Of a DNA stretch of 19,229 bases, positions 1 through 10,927 are shown in pieces. The position numbers and the translations under genes are program-made. Numbering within the stretch: position 1 is the first letter of the stretch; each line of letters begins with the position of its first letter. Origin of the DNA: Limisphaerales bacterium (GTDB lineage Bacteria > Verrucomicrobiota > Verrucomicrobiia > Limisphaerales > PALSA-1396); contig PLJQ01000164.1 in assembly GCA_003140275.1 (NCBI GenBank), forward strand, positions 1 to 19,229, read 5' to 3'. The notes below the pieces were generated by a model. That model did not search any database, was not told the origin of the DNA, and was given only the letters and a program-made list of their open reading frames with translations.

Positions 1-1004
1 AAAAGTTGCACGAAGCGCACGCCACGTTCGAGGAGACGCCGGGCGAGCAGGCAGTTCATCGCAAAGGACGGCTTGCCCGGTTCAGCGCCATACAGCTTGA
101 GCGTCTCCGGCGATTCCTTGGAAACGTCCATCAACTCCGGCGCGCTGGTTTGCATCCGATACGCCATCTCAAATGAATTGATCCGCGTGGTAATCTCCGG
201 GTCGCCCATCGTGTCGAGATGTTTTTGGTTCAGTTCCTTGATCAGGTCGAGTGTGCGACGCCGCATTTTTTCGGTGATGCCGGCGGGATTGGAGAGGTAC
301 AACACCGGGTCGCCCGATTTGCGAAAGGGCACGCCCTGGTAAATCGTCGGCAGAAATCCGCTGCCGTAAAGCGCGCCGCCGCCGCTGAGGCCGCCGGCGG
401 AATTGAGCACCACGAAACCCGGCAGGTTCTGCGCTTCGCTACCGAGACCGTAGAGCACCCACGAACCAAAGCAGGGCCGGCCAAACTGCATCGAGCCGGT
501 TTGCATCAACACCTGGCCCGGCGCGTGATTGAAGGCGTCGGTCGTCATTGACTTCACGATGGCGATGTCATCCACGACTTCGGCTAAATGCGGCAACGCC
601 TCGGAAATCTCCGCGCCGCTTTTCCCGTGCTTCGCAAACTTGAACTCGCTCGCGAACAGCTCTGCGTCCGGCCGGATGAACGCGTATTTCTGTCCCTTGA
701 CAACTTCCGGTGGAACGGGCCGGCCGTTATATTTGGCAAGCGTGGGTTTGTAATCGAAAAGATCGAGCTGGCTTGGCGCGCCGCCCATGAAAAGATAGAT
801 CACGCGCCTGGCCTTCGGCGCGAAATGCGGCGGGTGCGGCGCCAACGGGTTTGCGACCTTGGGAGAAGTTGCACCAAAAACTTTGTCCGGGCCCAGCAAC
901 GAAGCCAGTGCCATTGAACCCAGCCCCACGCCGCATTGGCGGAAGAACCACCGGCGCGTTGTCAGCTTGGCGTATTCGGAGCGAAGTTCTTGTTGGTAGT
1001 TCAT
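1..1004 (-). CDS. DUF1501 domain protein (sulfatase-like fold), C-terminus cut by window edge
   Basis: The reading frame is open from the ATG at 1004-1002 to the window edge, giving 334 residues; the family is usually about 430-480, so the C-terminus is missing. The N-terminus has a twin-arginine-type signal (R17-R18 followed by WFF, then a hydrophobic stretch), so Tat export is likely. The segment IYLFMGGAPSQLDLFDYKP, the HAPGQVLMQTGS region and the GLSGGGALYGSGFLP stretch are typical of DUF1501, a family related to alkaline phosphatase/sulfatase folds whose substrate is unknown. The start is well supported: AAGGAG lies 6 nt upstream, inside the end of the preceding gene, and the stop-to-start gap is only 3 nt, which suggests translational coupling. 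In PVC genomes DUF1501 is almost always paired with a DUF1549/DUF1553 protein, as here. Family call is firm; function is unknown. Confidence 0.93.
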   Translation of the reverse strand, partial: MNYQQELRSEYAKLTTRRWFFRQCGVGLGSMALASLLGPDKVFGATSPKVANPLAPHPPHFAPKARRVIYLFMGGAPSQLDLFDYKPTLAKYNGRPVPPEVVKGQKYAFIRPDAELFASEFKFAKHGKSGAEISEALPHLAEVVDDIAIVKSMTTDAFNHAPGQVLMQTGSMQFGRPCFGSWVLYGLGSEAQNLPGFVVLNSAGGLSGGGALYGSGFLPTIYQGVPFRKSGDPVLYLSNPAGITEKMRRRTLDLIKELNQKHLDTMGDPEITTRINSFEMAYRMQTSAPELMDVSKESPETLKLYGAEPGKPSFAMNCLLARRLLERGVRFVQL

Positions 1005-1007
1005 GGC

Positions 1008-4163
<3,156 letters not shown>

Positions 4164-4294
4164 ACCGATGAAATTAACGCGAAACCTTTCCGTTCACAAG
4201 CGAGGAACTGCCAGGCGGCGGTTGGAGATCACACTTTAGCGTGGTCGGCCCGAAATGCGATTTCGTCGAACAACCTGAAGGTTCAACTCCAGCC

Positions 4295-5476
4295 CTATAC
4301 CCCGCCGATCCATTTACGGTCGTCCCAAACGGCCTTCAACGAAGTCAGATTGCGCCGGTCCAAAATGTTTTTGGCGGCGGCGATGATTTTGCCTCTTTTG
4401 AGATTGTTGTAAGCGTCGCTGGCGCTGATGGCGACGAACTGCAACACGCTCGGATCGCGGTAGCAATCAATCATGCAACGGGTGCAGCCGTCACGAATCA
4501 ATTTTGATTCATCGAACTCGTAAATGTTGCACATGGGCGTTTCCCAAAAGTGGCAGCGATAGAGATTCAGATTCCAATCGAGATAAAAATATTTGTGCCC
4601 GCCGAGACAGCCAAACTTTTCCGGTTCTTTTCGCAAGTGACGCTGCATTTCCTTGAGCGACTCGGTGGGATTGACCACCGGGAAATCGCTGCGCGCCTTC
4701 ATCTGTTTGATCTTCTCGAAGACCTGAATCAGTTCCCCGGTCTTGTAGCTGACCAGGCTTGAATCGCTGAAACTGAGATAGCTTGATGCCAGCGACGTCA
4801 GCGGATAACTGAAGGTGCAACTCTGGAAGCCCAGCGTTTGAAGAAAATCCGGCAACTTGTCGTAATCATCAATGAGCTTGCTCGCCGTGACGCTGGCGGT
4901 GGTTTGAATGCCGAGTTCGTGAAAAACTTCATTCGCCCGTTTGATCTTGCGACAGACATCCGGCAAGCCGCGATTCTTCTCGTGCTTCGTCACGTCATGA
5001 GAATCAATGGACATGATGACGCTGCTCAAACCATCGCCCGCCAAGTCGCGCATGGTCTGCTCCGTCCAGAGCGAACCGTTCGTGCAAATCATCGGATGAA
5101 TGCCGCGTTCGGCGGCGTAGCGTGTCATTGTCCGCAAGTCCCGATGCACAAGCGGCTCCCCGCCCACAAACAACAGATAGCCGATGTGATTCCTAACCGC
5201 GATGCCGATGACATCCTTCGCCTCCTGAAGCGTGACGCTGCGTCGCTGCTTGGGATCAAACCGGTCCACGGCGAAACCGCAGAAGTCGCACTTGCCGTTG
5301 CAGATGTTTGTAATGGCGAATTGCAGGTAGCCCGGCCCGCCGTGCTCGAGCACTTCGCCGACTAACTTGAAAACGCTTTTCTTCGGCTTCACAACCGGGC
5401 GTGAAAAGTCGGCAGTTGGCTGGCTGTCCGCCTTCGCTGCGGCGGACAATGGCTCATTTAACGTGGCGTTGCTCAT
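4295..5476 (-). CDS. Radical SAM protein with SPASM/twitch-like C-terminal cysteines
   Basis: A 393-residue protein. The radical SAM cluster motif CNGKCDFC (CxxxCxxC; C59, C63, C66) follows an FAITNICN strand, and the SAM-binding VGGEP lies at 104-108. The C-terminal part carries six more cysteines (C290, C308, C316, C331, C334, C338) in a GCLGGHKYFYLDWN...YRCHFW...CNIYEF arrangement, resembling the auxiliary Fe-S (SPASM or twitch) domains of peptide- or cofactor-modifying enzymes. The substrate is unknown and no precursor-peptide gene is visible beside it. Residues 1-35 are poorly conserved in appearance and encode a GC-rich hairpin at DNA level. It lies 131 bp upstream of the PSCyt1/DUF1553 gene in the same direction, so co-transcription is possible but not shown. 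The start has only a weak AGGGG about 9 nt upstream. Confidence 0.9.
   Translation of the reverse strand: MSNATLNEPLSAAAKADSQPTADFSRPVVKPKKSVFKLVGEVLEHGGPGYLQFAITNICNGKCDFCGFAVDRFDPKQRRSVTLQEAKDVIGIAVRNHIGYLLFVGGEPLVHRDLRTMTRYAAERGIHPMICTNGSLWTEQTMRDLAGDGLSSVIMSIDSHDVTKHEKNRGLPDVCRKIKRANEVFHELGIQTTASVTASKLIDDYDKLPDFLQTLGFQSCTFSYPLTSLASSYLSFSDSSLVSYKTGELIQVFEKIKQMKARSDFPVVNPTESLKEMQRHLRKEPEKFGCLGGHKYFYLDWNLNLYRCHFWETPMCNIYEFDESKLIRDGCTRCMIDCYRDPSVLQFVAISASDAYNNLKRGKIIAAAKNILDRRNLTSLKAVWDDRKWIGGV
5426..5447. repeat. GC-rich inverted repeat within the 5' end of the radical SAM gene
   Basis: GTCCGCC at 5426-5432 and GGCGGAC at 5441-5447 form a perfect 7-bp stem with an 8-nt loop (TTCGCTGC). It encodes part of the alanine-rich, apparently unconserved N-terminus of the radical SAM protein. 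It looks like a REP-type dispersed hairpin that has been absorbed in frame. The stem is seen directly; the dispersed-repeat interpretation is an inference. Confidence 0.55.
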
Positions 5477-5571
5477 GCAATGACACCCCTATTTTGGCGG
5501 CGAACAACAAGCCGTGGCAATCATTTCTTTTTCTTGCATTCCGGGATCCTGTCCGCAAATTAGACGGCGTT

Positions 5572-5611
5572 GAGATGAGTTCATTAAAAACGTCTTCCCT
5601 CAACTCATCTC
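5572..5611. repeat. Inverted repeat in the divergent intergenic region
   Basis: GAGATGAGTT at 5572-5581 and AACTCATCTC at 5602-5611 are perfect 10-nt inverted arms separated by 20 nt. They lie between the divergent radical SAM (-) and DUF5069 (+) genes, about 40 nt upstream of the DUF5069 start. They could be an operator dyad, a hairpin in the DUF5069 leader, or part of a dispersed repeat. There is no T-tract that would mark an intrinsic terminator. Confidence 0.55.
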
Positions 5612-5651
5612 TTAAATTGAGAATCGCAACTCGCAAAACTTTTTGTTATCC

Positions 5652-6101
5652 ATGGCAATCAATGCTCCTGATCTAACCGGGCGTCCACCCCGCAGCCCGC
5701 GCGTCCGCCTTGGCGGATATGGGGTGCTACCGCGCATGCTCGACAAAGGCCGTGCCACGCTCGCCCGAAAGAACGGCGAATACATTTACGCCTGCCCGCT
5801 TGACCAGCGACTTATGAAATTTGCCGGCATCAACGCCGCTGCGCTCAAGAAGCAACTCGCCTCCGGCAAAGGCGACGGCGAGATTCTTAAATGGATCAAC
5901 AAAACGTCGCGCACCAGACCGACGCCATGGGAAATCGATGCGTGGTCCGCTCATCAGGAAGCGCGCGTTCCCAGTGAATTGGATGCGCGGGAGTTTTTCC
6001 AAAAGCTTCATAAGAAAGCGGGTCCACATCGCGTTGATGTGGCGACCTGGTTTGACCTGCTTGATCTCGACGATTACATCAGCTTTGGTGGGAAGGCGTA
6101 G
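5652..6101 (+). CDS. DUF5069 domain-containing protein
   Basis: A 149-residue protein, taken from the ATG at 5652. A TTG three codons upstream (5643) would add only three residues and is less likely; neither start has a clear ribosome binding site. The sequence matches DUF5069: SPRVRLGGYGVLPRMLDKGRA near the N-terminus, then GEYIYACPLDQRLMKFAGI, and a C-terminal DLDDYISFGGK. The family is common in Verrucomicrobia and other bacteria, is small and soluble, and has no known function. No signal peptide or membrane segment is seen. It is divergent from the radical SAM gene and convergent with the GreA-domain gene, so it is probably monocistronic. Confidence 0.88.
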   Translation: MAINAPDLTGRPPRSPRVRLGGYGVLPRMLDKGRATLARKNGEYIYACPLDQRLMKFAGINAAALKKQLASGKGDGEILKWINKTSRTRPTPWEIDAWSAHQEARVPSELDAREFFQKLHKKAGPHRVDVATWFDLLDLDDYISFGGKA

Positions 6102-6255
6102 CGGACAATCTGAAATCCAAAGCTCAAAATCCGATACGTGCCCGAAAACCTGGAATCCGAAGAAGATCAAGTCGTCGTTCGCACCCTGCACTGGCATGAG
6201 CGTCGGGAATTTGGATTTTGAATTTCGTCAGGGTTTCGAGCTTCCGACTTCGGGT
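6102..6255. repeat. Intergenic spacer with scattered inverted repeat words
   Basis: A 154-bp spacer between the convergent DUF5069 and GreA-domain genes. AAATCCAAA (6113-6121) and CAAAATCC (6125-6132) reappear inverted as TTTGGATTT (6210-6218) and GGATTTTG (6213-6220), about 80 nt away. The spacer could fold into a long imperfect hairpin acting as a bidirectional terminator. Its word style (AATTTGGATTTTGAATTT) also looks like a dispersed intergenic repeat. No coding signal is visible. Confidence 0.4.
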
Positions 6256-8085
6256 TTAGCCGGCCGAGACCGTCTTGTACGCCGCAATCGCATCGATCCG
6301 ATAGCGCTTCTTGACGCCGTCCATTTCAAATTCCACTTCTTCGCCGGTTTTGCGGTTGAGCAACGATTGCGCGACGGGCGTGAGGTAACTGATGACACCT
6401 TTTTCCGGAGCGGAATCCCACGCGCCCAGGAGGGTGAAGGTTTCGGAGTGATTGGCAATCAGATCGGTAACATTGACTTCGGTGCCAACACTGACGGCAT
6501 CCGTTTTCGCATTGGCAAAATCCGTGCCCCGCGCGCGCACGAGCTCGTTTTCCAACTCGCTTTTGCGGCGCATCAGCAGCTTCTGCTGTTCCTTGGCCGC
6601 TTTATATTCATGATTCTCGCGCAGGTCACCGTAACTGCGGGCAATGGCAATTTCCTTGGAATTGGCGGGGATTTTCTTTTGCACCAGCGCGGTGTATTCC
6701 TCTTTGCGTCGCTCCAAACTTTCCCACGAAACGATGAGGTTGGTTTCCTGCTTGGTTTGATCGCCAGAGATGAGGGATTGCACCGCGGGATAACTCTTCA
6801 CGATGCGCGCCAGCAGCGAACGCTTGTCCATGTCATCGAAGCAGGGAGAGAGTTGCAACGCGCGGGTCAGGTCTTTGATGATTTCCAGGTCCGCCGAACC
6901 AATCAACTCCACGAGCAGTTGTTGATCGTCGAGGATGAAGTCACGCAGGCGGTTGGATTTTTTTTCGTTGAACTGGTCGCGTTCCATGGCGCTCAGCATG
7001 GCGCGGAACACTTCCGGCCCGAGAATATCGGCAAAGGCGTCGGAACGTTCCTTGGCCAGCCAGAGCAACAATTCGCTGCTGGCCTGATGCTGGCTGATCA
7101 ATCGCGCCAAGGCGTCCTTGAGCACGTCGATTTTGCCTTCGTGAATCAACAGTTGCGCGCACTCGCGGCAAACGCGCGCCGAAACCATATTGAGTGTGTT
7201 CTGCACGATCTCCGGCCAACGCTCCGGGTGGGTGGCCTTGAACGAATCCAAAGTCCGCCGATGTTTCGCCGCCGGCATCAATTCCAGAATCTGACCCAGC
7301 TTGACGTCCTGCGACCAGATGGCCGCAGCGGTTAACTCTCCTTCCGTGGCCGGCAATTCGGCGACTGCGCGAATATCATCGCGGATGAAAATGGCTTCGA
7401 GCGCCACGGCGGGTTGCGTGCGCTGATGGGTGGCGATTTCGACATTCAGCGCGGCAATGATTTCCGTGGCGGCGGATTGCTTATCGGCTAAATCGGCGGC
7501 GTTTTTGAGCAATTCACCGGCGGCGACGATACGGGCTTTCAAACCTTTAACCGCCCGGAATTCGTCGAGCAGACGATCCTGCAGGGCAACTTCCTTGGCT
7601 TGATAAATGATGGGGTCGGTCTTTTTGAGCGGCACTTGGAAATGGCCGTCCTTCTTTAGCTCGCGTTTGGCGGCTTCCCACCATTTTTTCCAGTCATCGG
7701 CGATCACGTCAGGCACGAGCACCTGTTGTATTTGATCCACCGTCGCTTCGCCGCCGTAACTTTCCAGAACAATCTTGATAAGATCAAGGTGATGCAGGGC
7801 GGCCGTCTGGCGAAGCCCTTCCAGATCCGAAGCCTTCCGCGCGAGGATGTGGTTTTTGGGGATTGGCTTGAGCGATTCCGCCGCGAAATTCAAATCCATC
7901 GTGTGGCCGGCCTTGGACTGGAAATCGATCGTGAAGCGGGCAAAAACCGTGTCCACCGTCGTAATCTTTCCAAACCCCCAGCTACGATGCGTGCAAAATC
8001 CGCTCGTGGTGAGCTGCACCAGCGGATCAATGTGCTGGCGTTCGAGCTTGCCGACGGCGACCATTTTTTCAAACTCTTCTTTCAT
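6256..8085 (-). CDS. GreA/GreB-domain transcription factor with a ~450-residue N-terminal extension
   Basis: A 609-residue protein. The last ~155 residues are a full GreA: an N-terminal coiled coil containing ARSYGDLRENHEYKAAKEQQ (482-501), where D487 and E490 correspond to the acidic tip residues that stimulate RNA polymerase transcript cleavage, followed by the C-terminal FKBP-like domain (GTEVNV...FTLLGAWDSAPEKGVISYLTPVAQSLLNRKTGEEVEF). Typical GreA is about 158 residues. The N-terminal ~450 residues are mostly helical and soluble-looking, with no recognised catalytic motif; they start with a segment containing TSGFCTHRSWGFGKI. GreA rescues backtracked polymerase in the cytoplasm; what the extension adds is unknown. 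It is divergent from rsmB with a 51-bp gap, so both promoters must lie close together. No Shine-Dalgarno is seen before the ATG. Confidence 0.9.
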   Translation of the reverse strand: MKEEFEKMVAVGKLERQHIDPLVQLTTSGFCTHRSWGFGKITTVDTVFARFTIDFQSKAGHTMDLNFAAESLKPIPKNHILARKASDLEGLRQTAALHHLDLIKIVLESYGGEATVDQIQQVLVPDVIADDWKKWWEAAKRELKKDGHFQVPLKKTDPIIYQAKEVALQDRLLDEFRAVKGLKARIVAAGELLKNAADLADKQSAATEIIAALNVEIATHQRTQPAVALEAIFIRDDIRAVAELPATEGELTAAAIWSQDVKLGQILELMPAAKHRRTLDSFKATHPERWPEIVQNTLNMVSARVCRECAQLLIHEGKIDVLKDALARLISQHQASSELLLWLAKERSDAFADILGPEVFRAMLSAMERDQFNEKKSNRLRDFILDDQQLLVELIGSADLEIIKDLTRALQLSPCFDDMDKRSLLARIVKSYPAVQSLISGDQTKQETNLIVSWESLERRKEEYTALVQKKIPANSKEIAIARSYGDLRENHEYKAAKEQQKLLMRRKSELENELVRARGTDFANAKTDAVSVGTEVNVTDLIANHSETFTLLGAWDSAPEKGVISYLTPVAQSLLNRKTGEEVEFEMDGVKKRYRIDAIAAYKTVSAG

Positions 8086-8136
8086 AGAAATAACTTAAAT
8101 TCTCGCATCCAATTGAGCGGTGTTCATTATTAAGCA

Positions 8137-9435
8137 GTGGCCGTTGAAAAACCAAGAGAAATTGCCGTCCGAATCCTAAAACAACACGCCGAGGGGCGCG
8201 ATTACGTGGAAATCCTGCTGGAAACGGCACTCGCGGACGCATCCCTCTCACCGGCGGATCGCGGACTTTGTCAGGAGTTGGTTTATGGATTGGTGCGCTG
8301 GCAGGCCACGCTCGATTGGCTGATCGTCCGCAAAACCGGTGGCCGCACTCAAAAACCTCTGCTCCAAATTCTATTGCGCCTCGGTCTTTACCAGATGTTC
8401 TGGCTCGACCGTATCCCGAATCACGCAGTCGTTCATGAGGCCGTTGAAATCGCCAGGCGACTCGGGTTCGGACCGCAATCCGGCTTTGTGAATGCCGTGT
8501 TGCGCGGTTACTTGCGGGAACGGGCGGAAACGGAGAAACTGCTGGAGGAGCTAAAAATCAAGCAACCCCACCTCGGCTCCTCCCACCCCGAATGGCTGGT
8601 CGAGCGGTGGCACGCGCGTTGGGGCGGCGCCAGAACCACGCAATTGTTGGAGTGGAACAACACGCCGCCTGCCACCTTCGCGCGCATTAACACCTTGCGA
8701 ACCGACACCGCCAAACTCACCGCTCAATGGAACAGTGAAGGCGTCAGATTTCTTGTGCGTAATTGGGAATGGATGGGCGATGGGCTGGTGTTCCAGTTGG
8801 AGTCACATCCGCCATTGGCAAGTCTGGCAAGTTTTCAGCAAGGATGGTTCTACGTTCAGGACCCCAGCACGCTGCTGGCGGTACAGGAATTGAAAACGCA
8901 ACCGGGCGAAACCGTACTGGACCTCTGCGCCGCTCCCGGCGGCAAAACGACTCTCATCGCCCAGCAAATGAAAAACCAGGGCCACATTGTTGCTGCGGAT
9001 GTCTCGGCGGATCGACTGAAACTGATTCAGGAGAACTGCGCCCGGCTTGGCGTGACGTGCGTCAAAACAATTCTGCTCCCGAACCTCAACTCCCAACCTT
9101 CAACTTCTTACGACCGCGTTTTGGTGGATGCGCCTTGCTCGAACACCGGTGTGATGCGGCGGCGGGTCGATCTTCGCTGGCGCATCCGGCCCGAAGAAAT
9201 TGAGCGGCTGCGCAAAGCCCAGTTGGAATTGCTCCGTCAAGCCGCCCCACGATTAAGACCGGGCGGGGTCTTGGTTTATAGCACGTGCAGCCTGGAGCCG
9301 GAGGAAAATCAGAACGTGGTAAAGCAATTTCTCAGCGAACACGCCGAGTTCAAGTTAAGGAGCGAGCGGGAATTGTTGCCATTCATCGATGGGGTGGATG
9401 GAGCGTATGTGGCGCGCTTGGAACGAACGCCTTGA
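8137..9435 (+). CDS. rsmB: 16S rRNA (cytosine-967-C5)-methyltransferase RsmB
   Basis: A 432-residue protein from a GTG start at 8137. Residues 1-135 form a NusB-like RNA-binding domain (REIAVRILKQ; ELVYGLVRWQATLDWLI; NHAVVHEAVEIARRLG; FVNAVLRGYLR). The C-terminal Rossmann methyltransferase has SAM motif I DLCAAPGGKTTLIA (262-275), motif IV DAPCSNTGV with C334, and motif VI STCSLEPEEN with C384, the expected cysteine pair for m5C chemistry. It methylates C967 of 16S rRNA (E. coli numbering) using SAM in the cytoplasm. Length is close to the usual ~430. One oddity is the segment LPNLNSQPSTS just before motif IV (9073-9105), which looks like translated repeat DNA. It is convergent with the MFS gene. 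Confidence 0.96.
   Translation: MAVEKPREIAVRILKQHAEGRDYVEILLETALADASLSPADRGLCQELVYGLVRWQATLDWLIVRKTGGRTQKPLLQILLRLGLYQMFWLDRIPNHAVVHEAVEIARRLGFGPQSGFVNAVLRGYLRERAETEKLLEELKIKQPHLGSSHPEWLVERWHARWGGARTTQLLEWNNTPPATFARINTLRTDTAKLTAQWNSEGVRFLVRNWEWMGDGLVFQLESHPPLASLASFQQGWFYVQDPSTLLAVQELKTQPGETVLDLCAAPGGKTTLIAQQMKNQGHIVAADVSADRLKLIQENCARLGVTCVKTILLPNLNSQPSTSYDRVLVDAPCSNTGVMRRRVDLRWRIRPEEIERLRKAQLELLRQAAPRLRPGGVLVYSTCSLEPEENQNVVKQFLSEHAEFKLRSERELLPFIDGVDGAYVARLERTP
9081..9110 (+). repeat. Low-complexity CAACT-rich segment inside rsmB
   Basis: The stretch contains CTCAACTCCCAAC followed by CTTCAACTT, a pyrimidine/CAAC-rich near-repeat read in frame as NLNSQPSTS. It lies in a loop between the SAM-binding strands and the DAPCS motif and does not resemble the surrounding codon pattern. 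I recall similar NLNSQPST-type peptides as translated simple repeats in verrucomicrobial proteins, so this may be a small repeat insertion; that origin is inference. Confidence 0.4.
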
Positions 9436-9474
9436 GTGAGTTTAACGGGAAATAACCGGTTTGGGACATTTGAT

Positions 9475-10699
9475 TCATACGTTTTGACCTTTTGGTGGCT
9501 TCCTGCGGAACGATCGCAATGCCAGCAACAACGCGCAGAAAATCAGCGCCGAGCCGAAAAAAAACGCCACACCTGGCAACTGCACGGGTGCGTGCGGGCT
9601 GACAAAATAACCGAACAGTCCCGTGGTTACCGGCGGCGCGATAATCCCGGCCACGCTGCTCAGACTGGAGAGCGAGCCTTGCACCGCGCCTTGTTCGTTC
9701 GGCGGCACGCTGCGGGAGATTAGTCCCTGAATCGCCGGCATCGCGATGGAGCCGAACGAGCCTACGACGAGCAGCACGTAAACCATCCAACCTTGTGTTG
9801 CGAAACCGTACAGCGACATGAAAAACGTGGCGTTACACAATCCGATCACGATGGAACGTCGTTCGCCCAGGGCGGGTATGATGCGCCGGGCGAGAAGACC
9901 TTGCACCGCCGCCGCCATCAACCCCACGAGCGCCAACGACGCGCCGATTTGGCCTGTGCTCCAGTGATAACGGTAGCTGGTGTAAAGCACCCATGTGCTT
10001 GGGGAAAACCTGATGCGCGAAATTGATCAGAAAAAATGTTTCCGTCAGACCGAGCACGACGGGAAAGCGTTTGAGCGCAACCAGCGAGCCGATTGGATTG
10101 GCGCGCGACCAACTGACCGCGCGTCGGTGTTCGTGCGGCAATGATTCCGGCAGGACGAACATTCCATAAAGCCAGTTCAACAGCGTCAATCCCGCCGATA
10201 CCAGAAAAGGGAGGCGCAAGCCGATGTTGCCAAGCAGGCCGCCGAGTGCCGGCCCGGCAATGAAGCCCAGCCCAAAGGCCGCCGCGACCATCCCAAAGTT
10301 TGCGGCGCGTTTTTCCGGCGGGCTGATGTCCGCGATGTAAGCATTCGCCGCCGTGATGTTCGCGCCCGTGATGCCCGCAATAATGCGCCCGACGAAAAAC
10401 CAGCCGATATTCGGTGCGAACGCGAGCAGCAGATAATCAAGTCCTGAACCCAGGAGCGAAATGAGAATTACCGGGCGCCGCCCGAAGCGGTCCGATAAGC
10501 TGCCCAGCACCGGCGCGAAGAGGAATTGCATCAGCCCGGAGACCGAAGCGAGCAATCCGTAAATGTGCGACGCCGCGACAATGCTGCCAGAGAAGTGTTC
10601 AATGAGCTTCGGCAGAATCGGAATAATCAAGCCAAGTCCAAAAATATCGAGGAACAGCGTGATGAAGATGAAGCTGAGAGCTGGTTTGCGGGCAGACAT
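9475..10699 (-). pseudogene. TetA/TCR-type MFS drug transporter, interrupted by a +1 base near 9998-10005
   Basis: The N-terminal part reads from the ATG at 10699 and has the MFS motif A (GSLSDRFGRRPVILISLL), several transmembrane helices and the RIIAGITGANITAANAYIAD segment typical of tetracycline-resistance-type proteins. After NFAHQVFP the frame leaves the family (KHMGALHQ...). The next frame continues the same protein as STWVLYTSYRYHWSTGQIGASL through to the stop at 9475 (12-TM family ending). Removing one A from CCCCAAGCACATGG restores one frame of about 407 residues, the normal family length. The cause may be a real mutation, a sequencing or assembly error, or a +1 ribosomal slip at the CCC-AAG proline codon; I favour the first two. 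If functional it would be an inner-membrane drug/H+ antiporter. Confidence 0.85.
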
Positions 10700-10711
10700 A
10701 AGAGCCGAAAC

Positions 10712-10927
10712 TCAATCCACTGCTGGAGCGTCGAAATCAACCTCAGGCAGCAACCTGTTTTTTCCTGTGTCAAAACCGATTTTGGCTTTATCCAACGGAA
10801 ATGAATCCAAGCACCCGCAATTGCCGAAGATGTTCACATAAAATGGCGGGCAATCCTCAATGCGGTACTCGCGCTCACGGATGAAGCTCTTCTGGATATC
10901 GTTGAAGTATGCCCCGAAAACTGTCAT
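10712..10927 (-). CDS. Small hypothetical protein or gene fragment (71 aa)
   Basis: A 71-residue frame (MTVFGAYFNDIQKSFIRER at the N-terminus, LLPEVDFDAPAVD at the end) stops 12 bp before the MFS start in the same direction. Its codons are mostly C- or G-ending in the first two thirds, like genuine genes here, and the composition is protein-like (acidic, YFNDIQ, YRIEDCPPFYVNIFGNCGC). An in-frame stop lies four codons upstream of the ATG and no ribosome binding site is visible. I do not recognise the family. It may be a true small gene co-transcribed with the transporter or the tail of a decayed gene. Confidence 0.35.
   Translation of the reverse strand: MTVFGAYFNDIQKSFIREREYRIEDCPPFYVNIFGNCGCLDSFPLDKAKIGFDTGKNRLLPEVDFDAPAVD

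Noticed and set aside
4251..4265. CGAAAT-GCG-ATTTCG hairpin as a terminator after the radical SAM gene
   Set aside because: The stem is only 6 bp and no T-tract follows on either strand, so it is too weak to call.
5704..5717. TCCGCC-TT-GGCGGA palindrome as a second REP-like element
   Set aside because: It encodes the conserved VRLGGY of DUF5069, so the palindrome is explained by coding sequence.
5821..7335. 504-codon open frame on the plus strand spanning DUF5069 and the GreA-domain gene
   Set aside because: It runs in another frame through DUF5069 and antisense to GreA; its product has no family features and crosses an intergenic spacer.
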